A stretch of DNA of 64,000 bases, from contig JAUIFA010000002.1 in the NCBI GenBank assembly GCA_030429625.1, positions 310,001 to 374,000 of the forward strand, in the 5' to 3' direction. The notes below the pieces were generated by a model. That model saw nothing but the letters and a program-made list of their open reading frames with translations. It had not been told where the DNA came from and ran no database searches. Shown in pieces: positions 7,364 to 16,850 of the stretch. Source of the stretch: Alphaproteobacteria bacterium. GTDB lineage: Bacteria; Pseudomonadota; Alphaproteobacteria; Rickettsiales; UBA8987. Made by a program: the position numbers and the translations under genes. The stretch's first letter is position 1. Each line of letters opens with the position of its first letter.

Positions 7364-9586
7364 ATGGACCTAAATGAACAAAAAACGCAAGAAGGGGTGA
7401 GCGTTGAGAATCAGGATGTTAGTCCTGAGGCAAATGTTCCCATTGATCCGACCATTGCGGCGCTGGAGCAGAACAAGCAGGATGCGGTGGTTGAAGAGGC
7501 ATTGCCTGTAGTAGCAGATGCTGTTCCAGAAAATGCACAGGATGCTGATACTGCGGACGTTCAGGTGGATGCGTCACAGGTGCAGGAAGAGAGCTCTGTG
7601 CCCATAACGCCTACTCAAGAACAAGAAAATGCAAATCAGGATGGCGGAGAATCTTCTGAAATAACCGGAGAGCCGGTAGGTAATGAAGCCACGGTAGCAG
7701 AGCCGGAGGAGGAAAAACCCTCTCATGTGGATGCGGCCATTGCGGCGCAGCGTGAAAAAGAAAACCAGCAGACCAAGTCTAAATTTGCAGAAAAAATATC
7801 AACGATTCCAGTATTGAATAAACTAGAAAACATAAAGTTGGATAAGGAGTCTATTCGTAAAGTTAAAGATGTTGACTATAAAACACTGGCTAAGAATTCG
7901 GTAGAAAAAGCAAAGAAGAGATTTAGAAAATTTAGTGATGAATACGAAGCTGTTGTTGGTATAGATATCAATCCGCATCACATTCATATGTGTGAAATGC
8001 GTAATGTGAATGGCAATTGGGAATTGTCAGACATGGCGGCAAGTGCGGTTGAAGGGAAATCGCAGCAGTCTGATATTGTAAAAGACCCTAAGGCGTATGT
8101 TGAAATTTTAAAACAATTACGGGCTGAAGCGAAGTTTCATACTGCCAGAGCAGCCATTGCCTTGCCAACATCCAAAGCAGTGGTTCGTGTTATTACCATT
8201 CCAATTATGGGAGAAGATCAGCTACAGCAGGCAATTGACTTTGGAAATTTTTGGCAGAATCTTGTGCAGATTCAGAACCTTGAAGATTATTCAATATTCC
8301 ATCAGGTGATAAAAAGAGATGAAAATCGTAACACGATGGACATATTGTTTGTGGCGGCAAAAAATTCAGACATTGAGGTTCTTACCAACATTGTTAAAGA
8401 TGCGGGTTTTACCCCTACTATTATTGATGTGAGCTGTTTTGCTCTTCTTAATGCTACTCAAATTAATGAAGAAGACAAGCAAGAAGATGGATCAAGAGCA
8501 CCTATAGCCTATTTGCAGTTTGGTCCGGATGAGAATTATTTGGTAGTTCGTGATGGGTATGAACCGTTCTTATATGATATTTATGTGTCGGATCAGGAAA
8601 GAAAAAAACTACTGGATCCAGAAAATAATAAAGAAGATCTTGATAAATTTTTACAACGTTATGCCTCACAGGCAAAACAGCTGGTTGCAAATCATGAGCA
8701 GAGTTATCAAACAAAGCATATCTCAACATTATATGTGGCTTCGTCATTGCCCTCGGTTGATAATCTAACGTCAAAAATTCAATCGGTTTTGGAAGGCTAT
8801 AATGTTAAGAAATGTGATTTCTTTGAAAATATTGATATTCCTGAAGAGTTAAGAGATAAAGTCAATCAGGATGTAAATAGATCCTCGTGGGCGGTTGCGC
8901 TTGGGTTGGCGGTACATCACCTTGATGTATTCGGTTATTATGAAGATATTGAGAGTGAAGATAAAATTAACCTATTGCCCGGACGGGATCGCTTTATGCG
9001 TCTTGAGCGTTATATTATTGAGGCTAATATTGCGCTGATTGTTGTTACAATTCTTGCAACTTTATCCATCCTTACCACATATGTTTCAACGTTTTTCACG
9101 GAGGTTGAGCTTGATAATAAGCTCTTGGCACTGGAAGATGTTGTGAAGGAGTATGAAAAGAAAACTGAACTTTCCAAAAAATTAAACATACGGTACAGAA
9201 AGCTTATTGAGTTAGACGATATTATGGAAGAAATTTCTTCTAATCAGGTGCCTGTCCTTAGAACATACGAATATATTACGGATACAATTCCTGAGGGAGT
9301 TTGGCTGACAGACATGTTCTATATTGAACCGAATGCAATAACCTTAAAGGGAAAATCAACAAACGATAAGAGAATTTTGAAGTTTATTAATATGCTCAAT
9401 GAAAATAAATCTCTGACACGTGTTTCCTTGCGTACTATGCAGGCCATTAAAGAAAAAAACCTTATGACCGAGCAAACCCATTCACTTAAATCGTTTGAGA
9501 TGGAGATTAATTTTGATTCGGATATTATTTACAAGCAAATTGAAGAAGAAAATAAGATTCTCAAAACTATGGATAAACAGGGGTAG
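7364..9586 (+). CDS. type IV pilus assembly PilM-PilN fusion protein
   Basis: One 740-residue chain carries two pilus platform components that are normally separate. Residues 1-130 are acidic, Pro/Gln/Glu-rich and probably disordered. Residues about 195-520 are an actin-like PilM domain (VVGIDINPHHIHMCEM, ALPTSKAVVRVITIP). It is followed by a PilN signature (INLLPGRDRFMRLERY), a transmembrane helix (IALIVVTILATLSIL, about residue 560), a coiled coil and a periplasmic ferredoxin-like part (VWLTDMFYIEPNAITLKG). PilM normally docks on the N-terminus of PilN, so the fusion makes that contact permanent. First gene of the pilMN-O-P-Q-B-C operon. The ribosome site is weak. Confidence 0.85.
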   Translation: MDLNEQKTQEGVSVENQDVSPEANVPIDPTIAALEQNKQDAVVEEALPVVADAVPENAQDADTADVQVDASQVQEESSVPITPTQEQENANQDGGESSEITGEPVGNEATVAEPEEEKPSHVDAAIAAQREKENQQTKSKFAEKISTIPVLNKLENIKLDKESIRKVKDVDYKTLAKNSVEKAKKRFRKFSDEYEAVVGIDINPHHIHMCEMRNVNGNWELSDMAASAVEGKSQQSDIVKDPKAYVEILKQLRAEAKFHTARAAIALPTSKAVVRVITIPIMGEDQLQQAIDFGNFWQNLVQIQNLEDYSIFHQVIKRDENRNTMDILFVAAKNSDIEVLTNIVKDAGFTPTIIDVSCFALLNATQINEEDKQEDGSRAPIAYLQFGPDENYLVVRDGYEPFLYDIYVSDQERKKLLDPENNKEDLDKFLQRYASQAKQLVANHEQSYQTKHISTLYVASSLPSVDNLTSKIQSVLEGYNVKKCDFFENIDIPEELRDKVNQDVNRSSWAVALGLAVHHLDVFGYYEDIESEDKINLLPGRDRFMRLERYIIEANIALIVVTILATLSILTTYVSTFFTEVELDNKLLALEDVVKEYEKKTELSKKLNIRYRKLIELDDIMEEISSNQVPVLRTYEYITDTIPEGVWLTDMFYIEPNAITLKGKSTNDKRILKFINMLNENKSLTRVSLRTMQAIKEKNLMTEQTHSLKSFEMEINFDSDIIYKQIEEENKILKTMDKQG

Positions 9587-9588
9587 TT

Positions 9589-10374
9589 ATGGGTTTTAGC
9601 TTAGACATGGACATGAATGACTTAGGCCAGGAGCTTAAAAAGCTCCTTGGTAAGAAGTCTTCGGGTGCTTCTGCCGAGGAAGCGAAGGCGAAAAAACCTA
9701 AGAAAGACGAAATTAAGGGTGAGTCTTCTGCCGCGCGTCAGGCCAGAGATGTTATCATTGCTGTTATATTTATTTTGTCGGTTTCTGTTGCCTATGTGTT
9801 TATGTATTATCTGCCACGTCAGGAGGCTATTGAACAAAAAATAGAAAAGTTAAAAGAAGTCACTGAAAAAGAATCTCAAATTCCGTCCCTAACCGATCAG
9901 ATTTCAAACCGTGGGCAGTTTCTTGAGGAGTCAAAAGAGCGATATGCCAAAATATTAACCTATTTTGATAAAAGTGAAGAATTAGAGGATTTATATAAGT
10001 CGGTGAGTGATTTGGCTATCAGCCATAAACTGGCGGTGATAAATATCCATGCAAAAGAAAAGCCAAAAGAAAAGCCAAAGCCTGTTGCTGCGCCCGTTAC
10101 GGCAGCAGATGGGACAGTAACCACGCCGCCACCGCCGCCAGAGAAAAAATATAAAGATAACCTTGTTTACATTGAGCTTGATGGTAAATATAACAACTAC
10201 ATGAAATTTAAAGACGCACTTTTGGGAGTGAAGCAATTGCTGACAATTCACAATGAAAGTGTGGAAGTAATAAAAGATAAAAGTTCAAGTATCAGTGTTA
10301 AAGTGAAGATAAATCTTTCAACTTATACGATTGATAAAGAAGATTACAAAAAGGCGATAGAGGGTAATGTTTAG
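9589..10374 (+). CDS. pilO: type IV pilus inner-membrane protein PilO
   Basis: Periplasmic alignment protein that pairs with PilN and links the inner-membrane platform to PilP and the secretin. It has a basic cytoplasmic N-terminus, one transmembrane helix (about residues 53-73, VIIAVIFILSVSVAYVFMYY), a coiled coil and a periplasmic domain. A proline-rich linker (KEKPKEKPKP ... TPPPPPEKK, about residues 150-187) splits the periplasmic part. At 261 residues it is somewhat long for PilO because of the linker. It lies 2 nt after pilMN and overlaps pilP by 8 nt. Confidence 0.82.
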   Translation: MGFSLDMDMNDLGQELKKLLGKKSSGASAEEAKAKKPKKDEIKGESSAARQARDVIIAVIFILSVSVAYVFMYYLPRQEAIEQKIEKLKEVTEKESQIPSLTDQISNRGQFLEESKERYAKILTYFDKSEELEDLYKSVSDLAISHKLAVINIHAKEKPKEKPKPVAAPVTAADGTVTTPPPPPEKKYKDNLVYIELDGKYNNYMKFKDALLGVKQLLTIHNESVEVIKDKSSSISVKVKINLSTYTIDKEDYKKAIEGNV

Positions 10375-10807
10375 TTTTAAGTATAAAATTCTTCTAATAA
10401 TTGTGCTTTTTGCGATGAGTACCCCAGTGCTGTATGCGGATGAAGGGGGCAATCAGCCGGAACGTGATCCATTTACCCCATTTACTTTTGTTATGGAAGA
10501 CAATCTTGGTTTGTCTACTGATGGAAAGAAAAATAAAAGTGATTCTTTATCTAATCTTTCCCCCACCATAAATTACCCACTTAGCAGTTATCGAATTTTG
10601 GGTACCATTATATCTGATAAAAAGTCAGTCGTGGTGGTTAAAGCGCGCGATCACAGTGACTATTATTTAACAATGGACGAAGCTATTGGTAACGAAGGTG
10701 GTAAAATACGGGATATCAATGCAGAGGGTATTGTCGTGGATGTTAAAGGGCGTATAATTCCTTTAAAGGTACGTAATAGGTTTGAGGTTATAGATGGGAT
10801 TCATTAA
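10367..10807 (+). CDS. pilP: type IV pilus assembly protein PilP
   Basis: Connects the PilN/PilO platform to the secretin. The 146-residue protein has an N-terminal hydrophobic signal (ILLIIVLFAMSTPVLYA), an R-D-P-F segment and the PilP beta-domain (YRILGTIISDKKSVVVVKA ... GRIIPLKV). The signal has no evident lipobox cysteine, unlike classical PilP, while the secretin that follows does have one. It overlaps pilO by 8 nt and the secretin gene by 14 nt, so the three are coupled. Confidence 0.8.
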   Translation: MFSFKYKILLIIVLFAMSTPVLYADEGGNQPERDPFTPFTFVMEDNLGLSTDGKKNKSDSLSNLSPTINYPLSSYRILGTIISDKKSVVVVKARDHSDYYLTMDEAIGNEGGKIRDINAEGIVVDVKGRIIPLKVRNRFEVIDGIH

Positions 10808-12368
10808 CAAAAAAGACTATATTCTGACTGTATTGCTGCTGTTGGTAGGGTTTTTCTCTTTATCAGGATGTATGGGCAGAGATGTGTTTGAAGGTGGGGA
10901 GCTTTCCAATCCTGCAACGCTGTTTGATGCGGATAATCTTATTACGGAAGGGAAGAAGCGTTCTGAAGAATCAATTGACTATGGCCCTAAACCGATTGAT
11001 GTGGGTGAGAGATCAATTGAATCCGGTCATACGTCCATTTTGAGCAAAGAGCAAAAAGTTAATCATGTTTCGGTGGATGAGGGGGACTCATTTAATGTTT
11101 CAGTGAATGTTGAAAATATGGACATTCGTACGTTTATGGAAATGTTGTCCAAAGTTATTGGCACAAATATTATTGTTTCGGACGAGGTTGAAGGGAGAGT
11201 GACAGCACACTTGGATGATGTGCCTTGGTCAAAAGTTTTGCATACGGTGCTTAGTGTCAAACAACTGGCGCAATATGTGGATAAGGATGCCAACATTATC
11301 CGGATTCACGATCAAAAAACCATAGAATTGCTCGAAGGTTTTGAGCAGAAACGTAAGGCCGATCAGCAAAAAGCAGCAGTATTGCTGAAAGCGGCTATGC
11401 CGATGACAACTAAAATATTTAAATTATTTTATACTAAACCTGAAGAAATTAAGGCACTGTTAGAAAGTGTGCTTGAGCCACAAACAACCGACGCAAAATC
11501 ACTTTCTGTACGAGATACAACGGCTCAGATTACTACCGACTCAAGGCTCAATCAGATTATTGTTAAGGCCCGTCCGGACGATATGCACATTATAGAAAAG
11601 CTTATTTCTGATGCGGATTCTCGGACGAAGCAAGTCTTTATTGAGGCGTTTATTGTTGAGGCAACAGATGGTTTTTCTAAGGCGCTAGGTTCTCGTTTGG
11701 GCTTTACTGGCAGCAACACATACACAGACCGCGGATGGACGGCTGATGGTTCGGTTGCCGGCCTTGGTGGGGGTGGAAGTCCAGGTTCTATCGCTTTGGG
11801 AACGGGAGATTCCTCAATCTCTGATTTTGCAGTGGGTGGAGCGACTTCTGGTGTGGGTATTGTTGGTTCAATAAATAATGCTGCCACGTTGAAACTAGAG
11901 CTTTCAGCCATGGAAGCAGAAGGTTTAACCAAGGTAATTTCGAATCCTAGAATTTATACACTGGATAATCAGGAAGCGACAATTTTCCAAGGTATTGAGG
12001 TGCCTTATGAAACAGTTTCGGACAGTGGTACGCAAATTGAGTTTAAAGAAGCAGGGTTAAAACTTGCGGTCACACCTACGGTGGTGGGGGATGGCAATCT
12101 GATGCTTAAAATTACGGTGAATAAAGACACGGTAGACACCTCAGTAAGCAACCCGCCAATTACAAAAAGTGAAATTAATACCAATCTTGTAACAAAAGAT
12201 GGTGAAATTGTGGTAATGGGTGGAATTTTTACTCAGGCAAGAACAAAAAGTCGTGATCAAACACCACTACTTGGAGATATCCCGTTGCTGGGGAACCTGT
12301 TTAGTCGTGATATTAAGTCAGATGATAAGCAAGAATTGATGATATTTATTGCACCGAGAGTACTTTAA
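10794..12368 (+). CDS. type IV pilus secretin (PilQ/MshL type), lipoprotein
   Basis: Forms the outer-membrane channel through which the pilus leaves. The signal peptide ends in L-S-G-C (Cys about residue 26), a lipobox, so the secretin should be lipidated and may pilot itself to the outer membrane. Residues about 95-175 form an STN/N0 domain (VNVENMDIRTFMEMLSKVIG). An N1 domain follows, then the secretin core (VFIEAFIVEAT ... VISNPRIYTLDNQEATI ... GGIFTQ ... LLGDIPLLGNLF). A Gly-rich loop lies within the core. At 524 residues, without an AMIN domain, it is closer to MshL than to long PilQ. It is the only secretin in the window and must serve one or both platforms. Confidence 0.88.
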   Translation: MGFINKKDYILTVLLLLVGFFSLSGCMGRDVFEGGELSNPATLFDADNLITEGKKRSEESIDYGPKPIDVGERSIESGHTSILSKEQKVNHVSVDEGDSFNVSVNVENMDIRTFMEMLSKVIGTNIIVSDEVEGRVTAHLDDVPWSKVLHTVLSVKQLAQYVDKDANIIRIHDQKTIELLEGFEQKRKADQQKAAVLLKAAMPMTTKIFKLFYTKPEEIKALLESVLEPQTTDAKSLSVRDTTAQITTDSRLNQIIVKARPDDMHIIEKLISDADSRTKQVFIEAFIVEATDGFSKALGSRLGFTGSNTYTDRGWTADGSVAGLGGGGSPGSIALGTGDSSISDFAVGGATSGVGIVGSINNAATLKLELSAMEAEGLTKVISNPRIYTLDNQEATIFQGIEVPYETVSDSGTQIEFKEAGLKLAVTPTVVGDGNLMLKITVNKDTVDTSVSNPPITKSEINTNLVTKDGEIVVMGGIFTQARTKSRDQTPLLGDIPLLGNLFSRDIKSDDKQELMIFIAPRVL

Positions 12369-12419
12369 TATTATTCTCTTACATGGGTAACAATTAATGT
12401 AGGTGGATAGTTTTCTCAG

Positions 12420-14363
12420 ATGCTGCTTTTGCCAAATGAAGTTGATAAATCGTTAACGGATTTTTTAAAAGATAATGAGCTTATAAACGATGAGCAGATC
12501 GCTCAAGCAACCACAGAATCCGCAACTTCCGGAGAAGGGATTGTGGCGACAATATTACGTTCTGGTGCTGTTTCAGAGGATATGATTGCCGATAAATTTT
12601 CTGAGTTCTATGGCTTGGAAAGAATTGCGGTGGAGGATGCCTATCTTAGCGGAGACAGACCACTTAGGGATAAAATAAACCGTGAGGCAATTACTAAAAA
12701 TCGGATATGGCCTTTAAAATTGGAAGGCAATGATTTGATACTCGTGGTAGCAGATCCGACGGCATTAAACAGTGTTAATAACGTAAAAATGCTTATTCCT
12801 GGCTTTGAAGTAGATACCAAAGCCGTTACCTTATCTGATTTTGATAAATGTATTTCTTCCCTGCAATATGGTGAAGAAGGAATGAGTTCAGCTTCGGCTT
12901 CGGGGAGTTCGCAATTTAAAACAATTGACGATAAAGATAAATCAAGCATGGAAGGCACTACGATGCTTGAAGGGGCGAAGATTGCCGGTATGGCCAGTAG
13001 TCCGGTGCAGAAAATTGGGATTGCCAATCCTAGTGGTGCACCGACAGCGCAACAACTGGGAATGCAGGAAAATAAAGATAAAGAACAGAGTAACGATGAA
13101 AAAATAGCCGGCTCTCTTTCAAACATCCAAACCAATTTTCAAGAGCAGGGCAAAGCCAATCAAGCTCCAAAAGGGGAAGCAAAGTCCGGATTTGAGGTGA
13201 TTGATTTTGTCGATAATGTGTTGGAAAATGCCATTTCCATTGGTGTAAGTGATATTCACATTGAAACATTTAGAGAAAGTGCGCGGGTACGTTACCGTTT
13301 TAACGGTGTCCTACAGGAAATTGAAGAATACCGCGATTTCTTAACCTTTAATTATTCGGCCATTACCACCCGTTTGAAGATTTTAGCATCGCTGGACATT
13401 TCAGAGAGACGCTTGCCTCAGGATGGTGGTATTTCTATGGACATTGGGGAACGTTCGGTGGATATTCGTATTTCTACCCTGCCAACCGCGCACGGTGAAC
13501 GTATTGTTATGCGTATTATGGATCCGGATTCAGCGAATTATGACTTAAAAGATTTGGGTTTTTCCGAGGAGATTTATGCTTCGGTAGAAAAAGCGATAAA
13601 AGCACCACAGGGGATGATTTTGGTCACAGGGCCTACGGGTTCTGGTAAATCTACCACTTTGTACGCGGTCTTACGGGAATTGAATACTGTTGATGTAAAC
13701 ATTATGACGGCAGAAGATCCGGTGGAATATGATTTGTTTGGCGTGGGTCAGGTAAAGGTAAAAGACAGTATTGGGTTGTCGTTCTCGGCGGCGTTGCGTT
13801 CGTTCCTTCGACAAGATCCAGAAGTGATTATGGTCGGTGAGATTCGTGATAAAGAAACCGGCGATATTGCTATCAAGGCCTCACTCACAGGCCACTTGGT
13901 GTTGAGTACCTTGCACACGAACGATGCACCAAGTACGATCACACGTATGATTAATATGGGCATACCAGACTATTTGATCACGTCTTCATTATCATTGGTG
14001 ATTGCACAGCGTTTGGCACGGGTTATTTGTGATAAATGTAAGGAAGAAGATGAAAAACAGCCGGAATCACGTTTGCTAGCTTTTGGATTTAGCAAAGAAG
14101 ACGCTAAAAAGGTCAAAACGTTCCGTGGCAAGGGGTGTAGTAAATGTATGGACTCTGGTATTAAAGGCCGTCGGGCTATACATGAGGTGTTGGTGGTCAA
14201 TGACCCGATACGGGAAGTGATTCTTGCTGGTGGATCAAATCTTGATATTCGTAAGGCGGCACAAAAGCAAGGTTTTAAAACAATGCAGGAAATTGGGCGC
14301 GATCTTATTGTTGATGGAACCATCACTGCAGATGAATTCCAGAGAATTCTAGTATTAGACTGA
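12420..14363 (+). CDS. pilB: type IV pilus extension ATPase PilB (GspE family)
   Basis: Cytoplasmic hexameric ATPase that powers pilus extension. The 647-residue protein has an N-terminal MshEN-like domain (about residues 1-145), a Gln/Ser/Ala-rich linker (about 150-250), then the GspE motor: Walker A G-P-T-G-S-G-K-S-T near residue 405, Asp box, Walker B VIMVGEIRDKETG, and His box LTGHLVLSTLHTND. A zinc-binding C-x2-C ... C-x2-C pair (CDKC, CSKC) follows. MshEN domains often bind cyclic-di-GMP, but key residues were not checked. It lies 51 nt after the secretin gene and just before pilC. Confidence 0.93.
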   Translation: MLLLPNEVDKSLTDFLKDNELINDEQIAQATTESATSGEGIVATILRSGAVSEDMIADKFSEFYGLERIAVEDAYLSGDRPLRDKINREAITKNRIWPLKLEGNDLILVVADPTALNSVNNVKMLIPGFEVDTKAVTLSDFDKCISSLQYGEEGMSSASASGSSQFKTIDDKDKSSMEGTTMLEGAKIAGMASSPVQKIGIANPSGAPTAQQLGMQENKDKEQSNDEKIAGSLSNIQTNFQEQGKANQAPKGEAKSGFEVIDFVDNVLENAISIGVSDIHIETFRESARVRYRFNGVLQEIEEYRDFLTFNYSAITTRLKILASLDISERRLPQDGGISMDIGERSVDIRISTLPTAHGERIVMRIMDPDSANYDLKDLGFSEEIYASVEKAIKAPQGMILVTGPTGSGKSTTLYAVLRELNTVDVNIMTAEDPVEYDLFGVGQVKVKDSIGLSFSAALRSFLRQDPEVIMVGEIRDKETGDIAIKASLTGHLVLSTLHTNDAPSTITRMINMGIPDYLITSSLSLVIAQRLARVICDKCKEEDEKQPESRLLAFGFSKEDAKKVKTFRGKGCSKCMDSGIKGRRAIHEVLVVNDPIREVILAGGSNLDIRKAAQKQGFKTMQEIGRDLIVDGTITADEFQRILVLD

Positions 14364-14378
14364 TAATGGGGTGGGTGT

Positions 14379-15683
14379 ATGGCCATATATAGCTGGCAAG
14401 GAATGCAAAATGGACAACCGGCAAGCGGTGAGGTGGAGGCACCTAACCAAGACTCAGTCAATATGCAGTTGCAACAGCAGGGGATTATTGTCACTGCGGT
14501 TAATTATCTTGGTGGGGAAGAAACTACACCAGGTGCTTCGGCTGCCTCGGTGGCTGCAAATGCACAGAGAGACGCAGAAATTGCCCATCAGGAAGAGTTG
14601 GATGCGGACGAAGTAAAGCGGCTTAAGAAAATTAAAAAGATTAAGATTAAGGCGAAGGAACTTCTACTTTTTACCAAGAAATTTGCGACCATGGTCAAAT
14701 CAGGTCTGCCAATTATTAAGACCCTAAATATGCTGGAAACGCAGGTAGAGCATCCGGGGTTTAAGTTGATTGTCAAACAGGTGGTGCGGGATGTGGAGTC
14801 TGGCTCTACCCTGTCTCAGGCATTTGAGAAATATCCTCATATATTTGATACGGTATATGTTAACCTGCTCCGTGCTGGGGAGATGAGTGGTAAGTTAACC
14901 ACCTTCCTTGATAAGTTGGTTATTCAAATTGAAAAGGCTGAAAAAATTCGTTCCAAATTTAAAAGTGCTTTAATGTATCCGACCATTCTCTTATGCGTTG
15001 CTGTTGGGGTGATTGCGCTGATGATGATTAAAGTAGTGCCGGTTTTCGTGTCTATGTTCTCGGCGATGGGGAATTCGTTGCCCGCACCGACGCAAATGGT
15101 GGTGGATATGAGTGACTTTGTACGTGATCCGGCGCGTGGAGGTGTGGTAGTTCTTCTCTTTATTGGCTTGGTTATGGGGGTAAAATTTCTTAACCGTCGG
15201 GTGCCTGCGTTTAAGCGTCGGTACGATACCTATGTGCTCAAGATACCTCTTTTTGGTGACATTATTAAACTGGCAACCTATGCCAAAGTGGGGATGGTGG
15301 AAGGCAATCTCAACGCGGCAGGTGTGCCTGTGCTTGACGGTCTGGATATTATTAAACGTACGATGACCAACACGTTATTTATCGAGGCTTTTGATTATAT
15401 TAAGCAGGGAATTAATGAAGGTCGTCCGCTTTCTACTTTGTATCGGGAATGTGAAATGTTTCCACAGACATTTTGGCAAATGTTGGCGGTGGGAGAAGAA
15501 ACCGGAAATATGGACGACATGTTTGAGGCGGTAACCATGTTCTACGAAGAGGAGTTTGACCAGATTGTGGATCGGATGAGTGAGATGCTTGAGCCGATTA
15601 TGATTGTGGGTATGGGAACAACAGTAGGGTTTATCATCGTGGCAATGTACATGCCAATCTTCCAAGTGGGTAAGGCCATTTAA
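14379..15683 (+). CDS. pilC: type IV pilus platform protein PilC (GspF family)
   Basis: Polytopic inner-membrane protein at the centre of the pilus platform, turned by PilB and PilT. Two GspF domains are present: LLLFTKKFATMVKSGLPI (near residue 95) and the repeat LATYAKVGMVEGNLNAAGVPV (near residue 302), each followed by a G-E-x-S/T-G type motif (AGEMSG, GEETGN). Three hydrophobic helices are visible. A charged insert (about residues 50-90) lies between the N-terminal strand region and the first GspF domain. It overlaps the convergent phosphatase gene by 4 nt. End of the first pilus operon. Confidence 0.92.
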   Translation: MAIYSWQGMQNGQPASGEVEAPNQDSVNMQLQQQGIIVTAVNYLGGEETTPGASAASVAANAQRDAEIAHQEELDADEVKRLKKIKKIKIKAKELLLFTKKFATMVKSGLPIIKTLNMLETQVEHPGFKLIVKQVVRDVESGSTLSQAFEKYPHIFDTVYVNLLRAGEMSGKLTTFLDKLVIQIEKAEKIRSKFKSALMYPTILLCVAVGVIALMMIKVVPVFVSMFSAMGNSLPAPTQMVVDMSDFVRDPARGGVVVLLFIGLVMGVKFLNRRVPAFKRRYDTYVLKIPLFGDIIKLATYAKVGMVEGNLNAAGVPVLDGLDIIKRTMTNTLFIEAFDYIKQGINEGRPLSTLYRECEMFPQTFWQMLAVGEETGNMDDMFEAVTMFYEEEFDQIVDRMSEMLEPIMIVGMGTTVGFIIVAMYMPIFQVGKAI

Positions 15684-16171
15684 GCGCTAGATTTTATGTG
15701 ATGAATAAGACCTTTTGCGGCATCTTCAACCAAATCTAGTACATGATTAAACCCTTCTTTTCCGCCGTAATATGGGTCTGGTACTTCCTGATCTTGCAGT
15801 GAGCCATAGGACAGAAATAATTTAATTTTATGCTGATGGTTACTAGGTGATTTAAGGGTAAGGTCAGCTAAATTAGCATGATCCATGGCCAGAATGTAAT
15901 CAAAATAGGTAAAATCCTGATCGGTTATTTTACGGGAGCGTATAAAACCTAGATCGTATCCACGCTCACTGGCTGCTGCCATCGCTCTCCTGTCGGGCAT
16001 TTCTCCGACATGAGCGCCGTATGTTCCGGCGGAATCTATTTCAATAATGTTGGCAAGATTTTCTTTTTCCGCCAGCCTCTGTAATACTCCATGAGCCGTG
16101 GGTGAACGACAAATATTACCAAGACACACCAACAAAATCTTTATTTTTCTCTCAGACATGGACTTCCGCAT
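15680..16171 (-). CDS. low-molecular-weight protein-tyrosine phosphatase
   Basis: Cytoplasmic phosphatase. The P-loop V-C-L-G-N-I-C-R-S-P (C-x5-R with catalytic Cys) is close to the N-terminus, and the general-acid loop reads V-P-D-P-Y-Y. Bacterial members often dephosphorylate tyrosine kinases that control polysaccharide export or arginine-phosphorylated proteins; neither partner is in the window. An upstream in-frame ATG at 16219 would add 16 unlikely residues. Starts at 16171 or 16159 put the P-loop at the normal distance, and each has a GGAA-type site nearby. Convergent with pilC. Confidence 0.88.
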   Translation of the reverse strand: MRKSMSERKIKILLVCLGNICRSPTAHGVLQRLAEKENLANIIEIDSAGTYGAHVGEMPDRRAMAAASERGYDLGFIRSRKITDQDFTYFDYILAMDHANLADLTLKSPSNHQHKIKLFLSYGSLQDQEVPDPYYGGKEGFNHVLDLVEDAAKGLIHHIKSSA

Positions 16172-16250
16172 AAGTTTTTTTCCGGCATTATTATAAATTA
16201 TAAACACAATGTTTGTCACCCTTATTTAGGGTTAAAGAGGAGAAGTAATC

Positions 16251-16850
16251 ATGTTGTTTCATGAAGTCAGATTACCAGAAGATATCTCATTCGGTGCGTC
16301 TGGAGGCCCAAGTTTTTCAACCGACATTATCACCATGAAAAACGGGAATGAACAGCGTAATATTAATTGGAGTCGTCCACGCATGCGCTATAATTTGGTT
16401 AATACAATAAAAAATCAGGGAAGTTTTGATCTAATCAACGCCTTTTTTTATAACCGCAAAGGGCGTGCCTATGGTTTTCGTTATAAAGACTGGGCAGATT
16501 ATCAGGCCATAGGGCAGGTTGTTGGTGTTGCAGATGGGGTTGAAACACAATTCCAATTGATAAAAACCTATGACAGCGGTAGCAATCAATTGTCCCGAAC
16601 CATCAGCAAGCCGGTGGAGAATACTGTCTCTGTTTACATGGACGCAGTTCTACAAAGTTCCGGATACAGCATTGATATTACTACCGGTATTCTTACCTTT
16701 TCTTCGGCACCGTCTAACGGGGCAATAATTAGCGTAGATTTTGAATTTGATGTTCCGGTACGGTTTGATAGCGATAATTTGGAGGTAAGGGTTGATTCCG
16801 TTAATTCTTTTTCTGTAAATGACATTCTTCTTATTGAGGTGCAGCCATGA
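16251..16850 (+). CDS. GTA distal tail protein, orfg12 type (DUF2460)
   Basis: Tail component of alphaproteobacterial gene transfer agents (DUF2460, TIGR02217). The 199-residue protein matches the family along its whole length: the opening FHEVRLPEDISFGASGGP, a central NAFFYNRKGRAYGFRYKDW motif, and the closing part describing a beta-rich distal-tail-like fold (VPVRFDSDNLEVRVD). A strong ribosome site (AGAGGAG) precedes the start. The 3' end overlaps g13 by 4 nt. Head genes of the GTA are about 39.5 kb away; no tape-measure or major tail gene is next to it. Confidence 0.9.
   Translation: MLFHEVRLPEDISFGASGGPSFSTDIITMKNGNEQRNINWSRPRMRYNLVNTIKNQGSFDLINAFFYNRKGRAYGFRYKDWADYQAIGQVVGVADGVETQFQLIKTYDSGSNQLSRTISKPVENTVSVYMDAVLQSSGYSIDITTGILTFSSAPSNGAIISVDFEFDVPVRFDSDNLEVRVDSVNSFSVNDILLIEVQP

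Noticed and set aside
12641..13135. 164-codon open frame antisense to the first pilB
   Set aside because: It covers the PilB N-terminal domain and linker, and its translation resembles no family. The sense protein is full length and intact.
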